DNA of 64,000 bases from Firm-08 sp045546995 (GTDB taxonomy: Bacteria; Bacillota; Clostridia; Oscillospirales; QAKW01). The DNA lies in the NCBI GenBank assembly GCA_045546995.1, contig JAZQDW010000056.1:1-64000 (forward strand). The letters are read 5' to 3'. The translations under genes and the position numbers were made by a program. Within the stretch, counting starts at the first letter, position 1; every line of letters begins with the position of its first letter. Positions 8,078 to 16,398 of this stretch are shown one piece after another. The notes beneath the pieces were generated by a model. It made no database searches. It saw only the letters and a program-made list of their open reading frames with translations, and was not told the DNA's origin.

Positions 8078-8307
8078 CGGTTGCTTTTGACCCAGATGGT
8101 CTCCTCGGTGATGCGCTGAATCTCTTTCCAGGGGATCTGCCGTGTTTCGTTGCGGGTAAACCGCAGGGAAAAACCGGGCGTGGCAAGGCATAAATACAAA
8201 ATGTTGCCGCATTCGTCAAAGACGATATCATCGGGAAAACCCAAACGAGCGCCGTCGCAGACGTCGATGACTTCCTTTCGCTTTAATTCGCATACGGTGT
8301 ATGTCAA
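8074..8307 (-). CDS. YlmC/YmxH family sporulation protein (PRC-barrel)
   Basis: 77 residues. It matches the small PRC-barrel family found in spore formers: an N-terminal ELKRKEVIDVCDGARLGFPDDIVFD and a C-terminal IPWKEIQRITEETIWVK. Family members are expressed during sporulation; the molecular role is not known. The gene is convergent with the second LCP gene and overlaps its end by four bases, with no terminator between them. Confidence 0.85.
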   Translation of the reverse strand: MTYTVCELKRKEVIDVCDGARLGFPDDIVFDECGNILYLCLATPGFSLRFTRNETRQIPWKEIQRITEETIWVKSNR

Positions 8308-8362
8308 TTGTTATCACCCGTAACAGTATATGCACGGCAAAGAAGAGGTATGACGCTATGCG

Positions 8363-8932
8363 TTAGCGACGATCTATTTCTTCCATGCGTTCCAGATGCG
8401 ACCGGATGGGCTCCACCGCCTTAAAACAGCCGAAACTCAATAGGATCATAATGACCAACGTGATGGCCGCCGGGAGCAGGCGCAATAACGCCGTGGCCCA
8501 AAATCCCGTGCCGTACATCACACAGAGGGCAACGGTCTTAAGTATCAACTCAATGATAACCGTTTCTGTTACACTTGCAATTATGCAGCGTGACAGGGAC
8601 GGTTTTTCTTTATAATAAAACAATCCGAACAATAGTCCCATGGCAGCCATACACAGCGTGATGCCGATATTTAAGGGGCCGGGGGTGCGCAAGATCCATG
8701 CAATAAGATCGCCCAATCCGCCCACGATCGCCCCCATTACCGGCCCCAATAAATAGCCGGTGATGGCAAGAAAGATAAAGCTCAGGCTGATTTTGACAGA
8801 TTCGCTGGGATAAAACTGCAAAAAAAAGGAAGATAAAACATACAATGCCATCAGCATGGCGCCGACAGTCAGAGTGCGGAGTTGTTTTATCTTCTGAAAT
8901 GAATCTGTGATTTTAAAAATGAATTTACGCAT
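8363..8932 (-). CDS. folT: Folate ECF transporter substrate-binding component
   Basis: 189 residues with about six hydrophobic segments, the size and shape of an ECF S component. It begins with a charged helix (FKITDSFQKIKQLRTLTVGAMLMAL) and has the typical LGPVMGAIVGGLGDLIAW loop at about residue 70. Specificity for folate is inferred mainly from the tetrahydrofolate riboswitch directly upstream. It would work with the shared EcfA/A'/T energising module, which is not in this window. The start at 8932 is preceded by AAGGAGG. Confidence 0.85.
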   Translation of the reverse strand: MRKFIFKITDSFQKIKQLRTLTVGAMLMALYVLSSFFLQFYPSESVKISLSFIFLAITGYLLGPVMGAIVGGLGDLIAWILRTPGPLNIGITLCMAAMGLLFGLFYYKEKPSLSRCIIASVTETVIIELILKTVALCVMYGTGFWATALLRLLPAAITLVIMILLSFGCFKAVEPIRSHLERMEEIDRR

Positions 8933-8990
8933 AGCAGATACCTCCTTACAAAATTTTTCCGTTCGTTGTAAGGGAAGGTCCTTATACAAC

Positions 8991-9089
8991 GCAGCGGGAT
9001 GCGATGGACAAACCGCAAGCCTTCCGGCTTTTCGTGTCTCGAGCAACTCCCCGTCCCGAGACCACTTGACGCTTGTCCGTCTACTCTGC
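8991..9089 (-). ncRNA. Tetrahydrofolate (THF) riboswitch
   Basis: Read on the minus strand, the RNA starts GCAGAGTAGACGGACAAGCG and ends TCGCATCCCGCTGC. This matches the THF riboswitch consensus: conserved GAGUAGA near the 5' end, GCGUcAAGUG, and the 3' GCAUCC...C closing P1. P1 is GCAG/CTGC. The aptamer lies between a strong promoter and folT; since no clear terminator follows, control may be by masking the AAGGAGG ribosome site 40-50 bases downstream. Confidence 0.85.
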
Positions 9090-9099
9090 TTACGAGTTT

Positions 9100-9127
9100 A
9101 TTATATCACGCTTGTTTGGTTTGTCAA
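9100..9127 (-). promoter_or_regulatory. Consensus promoter for the THF riboswitch-folT transcript
   Basis: Minus-strand TTGACA (9127-9122), 16-base spacer, TATAAT (9105-9100). Transcription would begin just before the aptamer. Confidence 0.8.
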
Positions 9128-9132
9128 TAAAA

Positions 9133-9168
9133 AACGGATATCCGTTTTAAAAATTCGGATATCCGTTA
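9133..9168 (-). terminator. Terminator of the NSS transporter gene
   Basis: AACGGATATCCG (9133-9144) and CGGATATCCGTT (9156-9167) form a stem; a T run follows on the minus strand. Each arm is itself palindromic around GATATC. Confidence 0.65.
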
Positions 9169-9171
9169 AAA

Positions 9172-10548
9172 TTAAAAGAATTTTGTGATGATGCCCTGTA
9201 TCCAGAAGATGAGCAGCAAGGCGGGCAGGATCCATTTTGCATAAAAATACATCCATTTGGCGGCCGGGATCTTGACGCCTTTTCCGGCGTTAGCCTCGGC
9301 TATAAAGCGTTTCCAGCCCCATGCTCCCTTTTCGCGTGTACAAAACAGTACGTAGATCACGCTGCCCAACGGCAGGATGTTGTTGCTGATAATAAAGTCC
9401 TCCAGGTCCATAATATTGGTGCCTGCGCCCAATGGGGCAAAGCCGGACCATACGTTAAAGCCAAGAACGCAGGGGATAGACAGCACCAGCAATAAAATGC
9501 CGTTGACAAGGCAGGACTTTTTGCGGCTCCAGTTCCATTTGTCACACACGCAGGAAACGATGTTTTCAAAAACACCGATGATGGTGGACATGGCTGCAAA
9601 TACCATAAAGACGAAGAACAGCGCGCCCCATACTCTGCCCAGGGGCATTTCGTTGAACAGATTGGGCAGGGTCTCAAACACCAGACCGGGGCCGGCGCCG
9701 GCATCCAGATCGTAGGCAAAGCAGGCGGGAATAATGATCAGTCCTGCGGTAAAGGCCACAAAGGTATCCAGCGCGGCAATGGACATGGATTCTCCGAACA
9801 GACGGCGGTCCCTGCCGATATAACTGCCGAATATAGCCATACTGCCCATGCCGATGGAAAGCGTAAAGAACGCCTGTCCCAGCGCAGCAAAGATCACCTC
9901 ACCCCATCCGTGCTCATTGATACCGTCCAGGCTGGGGAGCAGGTAGTATTTAATACCTTCACCGGCGCCGGGCAGGGTGACCGAGCGTACCGCCAGTACG
10001 ATAATAATGGCAAACAACGCCATCATCATTACCTTGGTGATGCGTTCCACACCGTTTTGCAGTCCCAGCGAGCAGACCAAAACACCGAGGATCACGGATA
10101 GCGCCATAAATATAAGCATAATTTTCGGTTCAGCGGTCAATTGCTTAAATTGTGCGCTGATCGCATCGGGCTGTAATCCTACAAAATCTCCCCGCAGCAT
10201 TTTCAGTACGTAGGCAAACATCCAGCCGGTAACGGTGGTGTAAAACATCATCAGCAGATAATTGCCGATCAAACCGACCCATCCGAAGGTGTGCCATTTG
10301 GTGCCGGCCGGCTCCAGTCGACGAAAGGACGTCATAATACTTTTTTGACTGGCTCGTCCCACTGCAAATTCCATCGTCATAATGGGAAGACCGAAAATGA
10401 CCAAAAACAGCAGATAAATCAAAATAAAGGTGGCGCCGCCGTATTGACCGACAATGTATGGAAACCGCCATACGTTTCCAAGTCCGATGGCGCAACCGGC
10501 TGCAATCAGGATAAAGCCGAGTCTCGATCCGAATTTTTCTCTTGCCAT
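9172..10548 (-). CDS. Sodium-dependent transporter, NSS/SNF family
   Basis: 458 residues, about 11-12 membrane helices with the LeuT fold. The family hallmark is at the N-terminus: REKFGSRLGFILIAAGCAIGLGNVWRFPY, forming the Na+ and substrate site in unwound helix 1. Substrates of bacterial members are usually amino acids such as leucine, tryptophan or tyrosine; none can be assigned here. The start at 10548 follows AAGGAGAA. It has its own terminator; the upstream gene ydbC ends in a strong hairpin, so this gene probably has its own weak promoter or depends on readthrough. Confidence 0.9.
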   Translation of the reverse strand: MAREKFGSRLGFILIAAGCAIGLGNVWRFPYIVGQYGGATFILIYLLFLVIFGLPIMTMEFAVGRASQKSIMTSFRRLEPAGTKWHTFGWVGLIGNYLLMMFYTTVTGWMFAYVLKMLRGDFVGLQPDAISAQFKQLTAEPKIMLIFMALSVILGVLVCSLGLQNGVERITKVMMMALFAIIIVLAVRSVTLPGAGEGIKYYLLPSLDGINEHGWGEVIFAALGQAFFTLSIGMGSMAIFGSYIGRDRRLFGESMSIAALDTFVAFTAGLIIIPACFAYDLDAGAGPGLVFETLPNLFNEMPLGRVWGALFFVFMVFAAMSTIIGVFENIVSCVCDKWNWSRKKSCLVNGILLLVLSIPCVLGFNVWSGFAPLGAGTNIMDLEDFIISNNILPLGSVIYVLFCTREKGAWGWKRFIAEANAGKGVKIPAAKWMYFYAKWILPALLLIFWIQGIITKFF

Positions 10549-10568
10549 TGTTTTCTCCTTGTGCGACA

Positions 10569-10600
10569 AAACAGAGGGAAACGATCGTTTCCCTCTGTTT
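10569..10600 (-). terminator. Terminator after the PC4-like gene
   Basis: Perfect inverted repeat AAACAGAGGGAAACG/CGTTTCCCTCTGTTT followed by T residues on the minus strand. It lies just upstream of the NSS transporter ribosome site. Confidence 0.75.
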
Positions 10601-10615
10601 GTACGTTGTACTATT

Positions 10616-10837
10616 TTACAGTTCGATGGTGTTGAGCAGATCACGCAATGCGATGAGCTCTTCTTTGGTAAAGGTCAAGCCCTTGTTCATTTTGGTGCCA
10701 TCGGGAGACCAATCACGAATATCGTATTTGGGATCTCTTCCGGCCCAGCTGATCAGCTTAACTTCCTTTGCCCAGCCGTTGGGTCCATCGACCAGTTTGC
10801 CGAAAGTGTCCTTAACTTCGTAAGTGAATCCTGCCAT
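10616..10837 (-). CDS. YdbC family PC4-like single-stranded DNA binding protein
   Basis: 73 residues. It carries the YdbC pattern GWAKEVKLISWAGRDPKYDIRDWSPD followed by MNKGLTFTKEELIALRDLL. This is the PC4/p15 fold, which binds single-stranded DNA as a dimer. In bacteria the role is not settled; links to transcription or DNA repair have been proposed. AGGGGGCT precedes the ATG. It stands alone between its own promoter and terminator. Confidence 0.88.
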   Translation of the reverse strand: MAGFTYEVKDTFGKLVDGPNGWAKEVKLISWAGRDPKYDIRDWSPDGTKMNKGLTFTKEELIALRDLLNTIEL

Positions 10838-10874
10838 TTATGTAGCCCCCTTATATAAAAATTTTATTATCTTT

Positions 10875-10904
10875 ATTATATTAAATTATATTTATATATG
10901 TCAA
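10875..10904 (-). promoter_or_regulatory. Promoter for the PC4-like gene
   Basis: Minus-strand TTGACA (10904-10899), 18-base spacer, TATAAT (10880-10875). Confidence 0.7.
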
Positions 10905-10916
10905 CACATTTTTTTC

Positions 10917-10973
10917 TTTTTGGGGCTGATTTGTTAAAAAATAGCAAAAAAATACGCAAATCAGCCCCAAAAA
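10917..10973 (-). repeat. 17-bp inverted repeat between DUF378 and ydbC
   Basis: TTTTTGGGGCTGATTTG (10917-10933) and CAAATCAGCCCCAAAAA (10957-10973) pair around a 23-base loop rich in T on the minus strand. The bases after the stem on the minus strand are GAAAAAAATG, not a T run. It may act as the DUF378 terminator, but it is not canonical. Confidence 0.7.
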
Positions 10974-10975
10974 GC

Positions 10976-11194
10976 TTATTCTTTATCGATTGAACGGTGA
11001 TCAGCGGGTACGATTTTTTGAAACAGAATCGAAATTGCCCACAGACCTGCCAGACCGACAACGGTAAAGATGATCCGGCTGATCAATGCATCGGTGCCGC
11101 CGAAAATAAATCCAACCAGGTCAAAGCCGAACAGGCCGACCAACCCCCAGTTGATTGCGCCGATGATGATTAAAACCAAGGATAACTTATTCAT
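10976..11194 (-). CDS. DUF378 family membrane protein
   Basis: 72 residues, two transmembrane helices (about 4-26 and 38-60). MNKLSLVLIIIGAINWGLVGLFGFDLV is the typical DUF378 opening, with the INWGLVG motif. Function unknown; family members are small integral membrane proteins of Firmicutes. The start at 11194 is preceded by AAGGAGT, which rules out the longer in-frame start at 11260. Confidence 0.88.
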   Translation of the reverse strand: MNKLSLVLIIIGAINWGLVGLFGFDLVGFIFGGTDALISRIIFTVVGLAGLWAISILFQKIVPADHRSIDKE

Positions 11195-11249
11195 ATTGGT
11201 ACACTCCTTTTTTTGATATTTGTTTTCATTGTGCCCGATTTGAAATAAA

Positions 11250-11834
11250 TTATGCATCATTCGGTTTAAATACGGCGCTGTCGATCATTTTGCCCCGTTC
11301 GACCAGTATTCCTTCATATTCGACGCCGGTACGGCAAGGAAGGCCGTATTCGTTCAGCTGTAACATCAGCGCCGCAAATTTTGGATGTTCCAGCTGCATC
11401 GGTGAGAATTCCATCGTACAATACAGCCGATTTTGATATAGATACAAGGAACTTTCCGAGGGCAACAGCGTCGGATGACCGGCAAGGATCTTTTGCATAC
11501 CGCGGATATGATCGGGATGCTGTAATAAAAAGATCCGCATTTCATCATTTTCGCCGCCGCTTTTTCGTAACTGAAGCGGTGTATCCGGATCGTTACCGAC
11601 GGTAATGGTGATATAATAATTACCGCCGCAGGCAGGCGTTGCCTCTAAAATCAACGCATTCTCCAAAAAGGATATGCCCGTTTCTTCTAAAATTTTCAAA
11701 AGGATCTTATATATAAATTCTGCGCTTTGATCGTCGGCAGTATTCAGTCGTTGATAGGGGACTTTATAGTCGCGAATATCCTTTGCTTCAATCAGTACCT
11801 TAACCCGTTTGTCGGTGATTTTTTTGATGATCAC
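11250..11834 (-). CDS. mecA: Adaptor protein MecA/YpbH family
   Basis: 194 residues. MecA recruits substrates to the ClpC-ClpP protease and helps ClpC assemble. The N-terminal domain starts IIKKITDKRVKVLIEAKDI; the C-terminal ClpC-binding domain spans about 90-180 and includes SSLYLYQNRLYCTMEF and a FAALMLQLNEYG helix. The linker is short. GTG 11834 is preferred: AAGGAGAG ends nine bases before it, whereas the GTG at 11843 touches the ribosome site. It stands downstream of serC-serA, separated by a terminator. Confidence 0.85.
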   Translation of the reverse strand: MIIKKITDKRVKVLIEAKDIRDYKVPYQRLNTADDQSAEFIYKILLKILEETGISFLENALILEATPACGGNYYITITVGNDPDTPLQLRKSGGENDEMRIFLLQHPDHIRGMQKILAGHPTLLPSESSLYLYQNRLYCTMEFSPMQLEHPKFAALMLQLNEYGLPCRTGVEYEGILVERGKMIDSAVFKPNDA

Positions 11835-11889
11835 AGCCGTCACCTCTCCTTATATAATATACAAAACTGCATCGGAAAGTGAAAAAATG

Positions 11890-11917
11890 AAAACCGGTCA
11901 GTTTCCTGACCGGTTTT
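11890..11917 (-). terminator. Terminator of the serC-serA operon
   Basis: AAAACCGGTCAG/CTGACCGGTTTT, 12-bp stem, 4-base loop, 22 bases after the serA stop. Confidence 0.8.
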
Positions 11918-11938
11918 GCGGCTGTTTTAATTGTGGTT

Positions 11939-13087
11939 TCAGATCACTCTGACGCGGATGATGCCATCCAGAGCGGCAATATCCTTGATGTTCTGTTCGG
12001 ATACGTCGGTGTCGCAATCGATGATGGTGTAGGCGAAGTCGCCCTTGGAACGATTGGTCATATTGCCGATGTTGATGCCGTCCTCGGCGATTTCGCCGGA
12101 AATGGAGGACAGAACAGCGGGAATGTTTTTGTGAATGATACAGATTCTGGTTTTGCCGCTACGCGCCATTTCGGTGTTGGGGAAGTTGACGGAGTTGATG
12201 ATGTTGCCGTGCTCCAGATATTCCTTCATCTGATCAACTGCCATCACGGCGCAGTTGTCCTCGCTCTCGGGAGTCGAGGCGCCCAGATGAGGAATGCAAA
12301 GCGCATTGGGCATTGCCAATACTTCAGCATCCGGGAAGTCGGTCACGTACTTGGCAACCTTGCCCTCTGCCAACGCGGCGGCCATATCGGCGTTGTTGAC
12401 CAGACCGCCACGAGCCAGGTTCAGAATACGAACGCCATCCTTCATCAGTGCAATGCTGGTTTTGTTGATGAATTCCTTGGTGTCGGGGGTGAGGGGAGCA
12501 TGAATGCTGATATAATCACACTCTGCGTAAATCTCAGCCAGCGTTGCCATTTTAACGTTGTTGGACAGGTTCCAGGCGGACTTGATGGACAGATAGGGGT
12601 CCTGACCGTAAACCTTCATACCCAGTGCCTGCGCGGCATTGGCCACGTGTACGCCGATGGCGCCCAAGCCGATCACACCCAGCTTTTTGCCCATAATTTC
12701 GGGGCCGACAAATTGGCTTTTCCCTTTTTCAACCTGTTTTGCAACGTCATCGCCGGTCAGGCCCTCGGCCCATTTGATACCGTCAACGATGTTACGGGAG
12801 GCAAGCAACAGTGCGGCAATGGCCAACTCTTTTACAGCGTTGGCGTTAGCGCCGGGGGTGTTGAAAACAACAATGCCCTTTTCAGCGCACTCGTCAACAG
12901 GAATGTTATTGACGCCGGCGCCTGCTCTGGCAATAGCCAGCAAGCTGTCGGGAGTCTCATATTCATGCATATTGGCGCTGCGGACCAAAATACCTTCGGG
13001 GTTGGTGACGTTATCACCAACGGTATAGTTTTCGCCCAGTCGGTCGGTACCGAGCTTGGAAATTTTGTTTAAAGTAAGAATGTTCAT
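11939..13087 (-). CDS. serA: Phosphoglycerate dehydrogenase
   Basis: 382 residues, the short form with a C-terminal ACT domain. It oxidises 3-phosphoglycerate to 3-phosphohydroxypyruvate with NAD+, the first step of serine synthesis. The NAD-binding motif GVIGLGAIGVHVA lies at about 140-152; the substrate arginine is in LNLARGGLV and the catalytic histidine in IPHLGAST. The ACT domain (about 310-382, TRICIIHKNIPAVLSSISGEIAE) is the likely serine-feedback site. Its ATG overlaps the serC stop by one base (TAATG), so the two are translationally coupled. Confidence 0.95.
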   Translation of the reverse strand: MNILTLNKISKLGTDRLGENYTVGDNVTNPEGILVRSANMHEYETPDSLLAIARAGAGVNNIPVDECAEKGIVVFNTPGANANAVKELAIAALLLASRNIVDGIKWAEGLTGDDVAKQVEKGKSQFVGPEIMGKKLGVIGLGAIGVHVANAAQALGMKVYGQDPYLSIKSAWNLSNNVKMATLAEIYAECDYISIHAPLTPDTKEFINKTSIALMKDGVRILNLARGGLVNNADMAAALAEGKVAKYVTDFPDAEVLAMPNALCIPHLGASTPESEDNCAVMAVDQMKEYLEHGNIINSVNFPNTEMARSGKTRICIIHKNIPAVLSSISGEIAEDGINIGNMTNRSKGDFAYTIIDCDTDVSEQNIKDIAALDGIIRVRVI

Positions 13088-14166
13088 TATGCATTTTCCT
13101 CTTCAAATTTTTTCATAAATTCGATGAGAGCTTTTACGCCCTCAACGGGCATTGCGTTGTAAATGCTGGCGCGCATACCGCCAACGGAACGGTGACCCTT
13201 CAGGTTGACAAAGCCGGCGGCAGTGGCCTCGGCAATGAACTTTTTGTCCAGATCGGCATTGCCGGTAACAAAGGGGATGTTCATCAGAGAACGGCTGCCC
13301 TCAGCAACGGTGGCGCTGAACATTTTGGAGGAATCCAGATAATCGTACAGCATACCCGCCTTCAGCTCGTTGATCTTCTTCATTTCTTCCAGGCCGCCCA
13401 GAGATTCCAACCACTCCAGTACCAAACCCAGTACGTAGATGCAGTAGCAGGGAGGGGTATTGAACATAGAATCATTTTCGGCATGAGTGGTATAGCGGAA
13501 CATAGTGGGGGTGATCTCCTGTGCCTCACCGATGAGATCTTCACGAATGATCACAACGGTTAGACCGGCAGGGGCCATGTTCTTCTGCGCACCGGCATAA
13601 ATGATGCCGAACTTGGAAACGTCCACCGGCTCGCTGAGGATGCAGGAGGACATATCGGCAACCAGCGGAACGTCGCCGGTATCGGGCAACTCGGGGAACT
13701 TGGTGCCGTAGATGGTATTGTTCATACAAATGTGGAAATAATCCGCCTCTTTATCAAAGGTGGAGGCATCCAGCTCGGGAATATAGCTGAAGGTCTTATC
13801 TTCAGAAGAGCCGACCACACGGCACTCGCCGTAACGGCAGGCCTCTTTGTAAGCCTTCTTGGCCCAGGCGCCGGTGATGACAAAATCAGCCTTTTTGCTG
13901 CCGGTCAGCAGATTCAGGGGAACCATGGCAAACTGACTGGATGCGCCGCCCTGCAGGAACAGTACCTTGTAATTGTCGGGAATGTTCATGATCTTGCGCA
14001 GTTTTTCTTCGGCGGACTGGATGATCTGTCCGTACTCTTTAGATCGATGGCTCATTTCCATAACGGACTGGCCGCTGTCTTTATAGCAAAGCATATCGCT
14101 TTGTGCTCTTTTCAGAACCTCTTCCGGCAAAACGGAGGGGCCTGCGGAAAAATTGTAAACTCTCAT
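13087..14166 (-). CDS. serC: Phosphoserine aminotransferase
   Basis: 359 residues, normal family length. It converts 3-phosphohydroxypyruvate and glutamate to phosphoserine and 2-oxoglutarate, the second step of serine synthesis. Recognisable features are NFSAGPSVLPEEVL at the N-terminus, the PLP-binding lysine in YAGAQKNMAPAG, and the C-terminal GHRSVGGMRASIYNAMP. The start at 14166 follows AAAGGTGA. A phosphoserine phosphatase gene (serB) is not adjacent. Transcription starts at a consensus promoter right upstream. Confidence 0.95.
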   Translation of the reverse strand: MRVYNFSAGPSVLPEEVLKRAQSDMLCYKDSGQSVMEMSHRSKEYGQIIQSAEEKLRKIMNIPDNYKVLFLQGGASSQFAMVPLNLLTGSKKADFVITGAWAKKAYKEACRYGECRVVGSSEDKTFSYIPELDASTFDKEADYFHICMNNTIYGTKFPELPDTGDVPLVADMSSCILSEPVDVSKFGIIYAGAQKNMAPAGLTVVIIREDLIGEAQEITPTMFRYTTHAENDSMFNTPPCYCIYVLGLVLEWLESLGGLEEMKKINELKAGMLYDYLDSSKMFSATVAEGSRSLMNIPFVTGNADLDKKFIAEATAAGFVNLKGHRSVGGMRASIYNAMPVEGVKALIEFMKKFEEENA

Positions 14167-14200
14167 ACTCAGTTCACCTTTCTTTATAAAATATACAAAT

Positions 14201-14229
14201 ATTATAGACACATTTTTTGGGGATGTCAA
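14201..14229 (-). promoter_or_regulatory. Consensus promoter for serC-serA
   Basis: Minus-strand TTGACA (14229-14224), 17-base spacer, TATAAT (14206-14201): a full match to the sigma-A consensus. Confidence 0.8.
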
Positions 14230-14259
14230 TATTTTAAAATAATAAAGATCAATAAATTC

Positions 14260-14288
14260 TTGAAACCGTGCACAGGATATGATATTAT
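14260..14288 (+). promoter_or_regulatory. Promoter for the putative sensory hydrogenase operon
   Basis: TTGAAA (14260-14265), 17-base spacer, TATTAT (14283-14288), 44 bases before the first gene. Confidence 0.65.
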
Positions 14289-14331
14289 AAAGATAAATAA
14301 ACGATCAATATTTTTGTAAGGAGCGTGGCCA

Positions 14332-14688
14332 GTGAAAATCCGTGATATTCAGAAAATTTTAAATGCTACGGTACATTGCGGTCAGGAACAGCTGGATCTG
14401 GAGGTTTCCTCTGCATTCGGCTCGGATATGATGAGCGACGTACTGGCTTTTGTGAAAGACCAGGGCGTGCTGTTGACCGGTCTGCTTAACCTGCAGACGG
14501 TTCGTACGGCTATGATGATGGATATGAAATGTATCGTTTTCGTACGTGGAAAATTACCCGACCAGACTACGGTCGCATTGGGTGAGCAAAATGGGCTGGT
14601 TCTGATGTCCACAAAGGAAAGAATGTATGCCGCCTGCGGTAAGCTGTATCAACACGGCCTGCGGGGAGAAAGCGACGGTGAAGCATAA
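14332..14688 (+). CDS. DRTGG domain protein, first in hydrogenase cluster
   Basis: 118 residues, GTG start after AAGGAG. The sequence resembles DRTGG domains, small ligand-binding modules also found in CBS-domain and phosphotransacetylase proteins: VKDQGVLLTGLLNLQTVRTAMMMDMKCIVFVRGK. Stand-alone DRTGG proteins recur in clostridial [FeFe]-hydrogenase clusters with an ATPase and a PHP protein, as here. Its ligand is unknown. The stop overlaps the next ATG by one base. Confidence 0.75.
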   Translation: MKIRDIQKILNATVHCGQEQLDLEVSSAFGSDMMSDVLAFVKDQGVLLTGLLNLQTVRTAMMMDMKCIVFVRGKLPDQTTVALGEQNGLVLMSTKERMYAACGKLYQHGLRGESDGEA

Positions 14689-15107
14689 TGGAATCGATCA
14701 AATTCTCATATAAGGTCGACGGTGATAATTTCATTTCCGCCGGCGAGGCCTCTTCTGCCGTCAAGGCGGCGCTGAAGCAAATGGGCTTTCCTCCCGATGT
14801 GATCCGTAAGGTGGCCATTGCCATGTATGAGGCGGAGATCAATATGGTCATTCACGCGCAGGGCGGTACGGCCGACGTGGAGATCCTGCCCGATCGGATC
14901 GAAATCGTGCTGGCGGATCGAGGTCCCGGTATTCCCAATATCGAGCTTGCGATGACTGAGGGCTATTCTACCGCCCCTGATGACGTGCGTTCGTTGGGAT
15001 TTGGCGCCGGCATGGGCCTGCCGAATATCAAAAAGTATTCTGACGATCTGCAGATCGAAACGGAGATCGGTGTGGGCACCACACTTAAGATCACTATTAA
15101 CTGTTAA
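14688..15107 (+). CDS. Anti-sigma-factor-like ATP-binding protein (RsbW type)
   Basis: 139 residues, a single HATPase domain. The N box is IAMYEAEINMVIHAQGG, the G1 box ADRGPGIP, and the G2 region LGFGAGMGLPNIKKYSD. This is the layout of anti-sigma/serine kinases such as RsbW and SpoIIAB rather than a sensor histidine kinase, since there is no dimerisation or input domain. In this cluster it may pass a redox or hydrogen signal from the neighbouring HydS-like protein to a target; that is inference. Confidence 0.8.
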   Translation: MESIKFSYKVDGDNFISAGEASSAVKAALKQMGFPPDVIRKVAIAMYEAEINMVIHAQGGTADVEILPDRIEIVLADRGPGIPNIELAMTEGYSTAPDDVRSLGFGAGMGLPNIKKYSDDLQIETEIGVGTTLKITINC

Positions 15108-15116
15108 GGAGTGCGT

Positions 15117-16388
15117 ATGCGTAATTTTCATTCTGTTACACTTGATCAAGACAAGTGTAGGGGGTGTATCAACTGTGTTAAGCATTGCCCGACGGAGGCG
15201 ATCCGCGTTAAACAGGGGAAAGCGCACATTATTGCCGAACGGTGTATTGACTGCGGCGAATGTATCCGCATCTGTCCCCACCACGCAAAGCGGGCGGTGT
15301 ACGACCATTTGGATGCCTTGCAAAAATTTAAATATAATATTGCTATTCCCGCACCGGCATTGTACGGGCAGTTTAATAACCTGGATAACGTGGATTACAT
15401 ATTGGCCGGCTTGTTGGAACTTGGCTTTGATGACGTTTTTGAAGTGGCAAAAGCAGCAGAATTGGTCAGTGAGATCAGCAGAGAAAAGTTTAAAAATCAT
15501 ACCGGGCCCAAGCCGATTATTTCCACTGCCTGCCCTGCGGTGGTGCGCCTGATTAAGGTGCGCTTTCCAAAGCTGATCAGTCATTTGCTTGACGTCAACG
15601 CCCCGGTGGAGGTGGCGGCAAAAATCGCCAAAAAACAGGCGGTCAAGAAAACAGGCTTGTCTTCCGAAGAGATCGGCGTTTTCTTTATTTCACCTTGCCC
15701 CGCAAAGGTTACGGCGGCCAGCAATCCCATCGGAACAAAGCAGATCAGCATTGACGGTGTGTTGGCGATCAATGATATTTACAAGCCCTTACTGTCCGTA
15801 ATGAATCGCATTAAGGACGAGCCGCCTGTCTTACACAATTGCGGCCTGACCGGCATCTCCTGGGCTTATACCGGCGGTGAGGCAACGGCGTTGCTCCGCC
15901 CGAAATATTTGGCGGCCGATGCCATTCGCAACGTAATTGCTATTTTAGAGAATATTGAGGATGAAAAGCTGACCGATCTGGATTTCGTGGAGTTGAGCGC
16001 TTGCCATGCCGGCTGTGTCGGCGGTTGCCTTACCATTGAAAATCCGTTCGTTGCCATCACTCGGATCCGTCGGCTGCGTAAATATTTGCCTGTTTCCGGC
16101 ACACGCCTTGCCGATTTTGGCGAGAGCGTTGACAGCTTTGATTGGGATGTTCAGGAGACGGCTGCGCCGGTTATGCAGCTGTCCGCTGATCGTAGTAAGG
16201 CAATGGAAATGATGCTGGAGATGCAACGTATCGAGCAGTTGTTGCCTGGAATCGATTGCGCCGCCTGCGGTTCGCCGTCCTGTCATGCCTTTGCCGAGGA
16301 CGTGGCGCTTGGAAAGGCCAAAGAGGCAGATTGCGTGTTTGTAATGCGCAACAAATTGAAAAATATTATGGACAATATCACAGAATAG
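15117..16388 (+). CDS. Putative sensory [FeFe]-hydrogenase (HydS-like)
   Basis: 423 residues. Two 4Fe-4S motifs open the protein (CRGCINCVKHCP, CIDCGECIRICP). A divergent H-cluster domain follows: L1 STACPAVV, L2 SPCPAKV, L3 SACHAGCVGGC, which keep the cluster cysteines but differ strongly from the catalytic enzyme encoded downstream. The residue before the L1 cysteine is Ala. The C-terminus holds another Fe-S motif, CAACGSPSC-x16-C (about 388-413). Putative sensory hydrogenases described in Clostridia have such divergent motifs. It lacks a PAS domain, so it is closer to the PAS-less type (group D in common usage). ATG 15117 lies 5 bases after AAGGAG; GTG 15111 overlaps that site. Confidence 0.8.
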   Translation: MRNFHSVTLDQDKCRGCINCVKHCPTEAIRVKQGKAHIIAERCIDCGECIRICPHHAKRAVYDHLDALQKFKYNIAIPAPALYGQFNNLDNVDYILAGLLELGFDDVFEVAKAAELVSEISREKFKNHTGPKPIISTACPAVVRLIKVRFPKLISHLLDVNAPVEVAAKIAKKQAVKKTGLSSEEIGVFFISPCPAKVTAASNPIGTKQISIDGVLAINDIYKPLLSVMNRIKDEPPVLHNCGLTGISWAYTGGEATALLRPKYLAADAIRNVIAILENIEDEKLTDLDFVELSACHAGCVGGCLTIENPFVAITRIRRLRKYLPVSGTRLADFGESVDSFDWDVQETAAPVMQLSADRSKAMEMMLEMQRIEQLLPGIDCAACGSPSCHAFAEDVALGKAKEADCVFVMRNKLKNIMDNITE

Positions 16389-16398
16389 GGGAGAGAAT

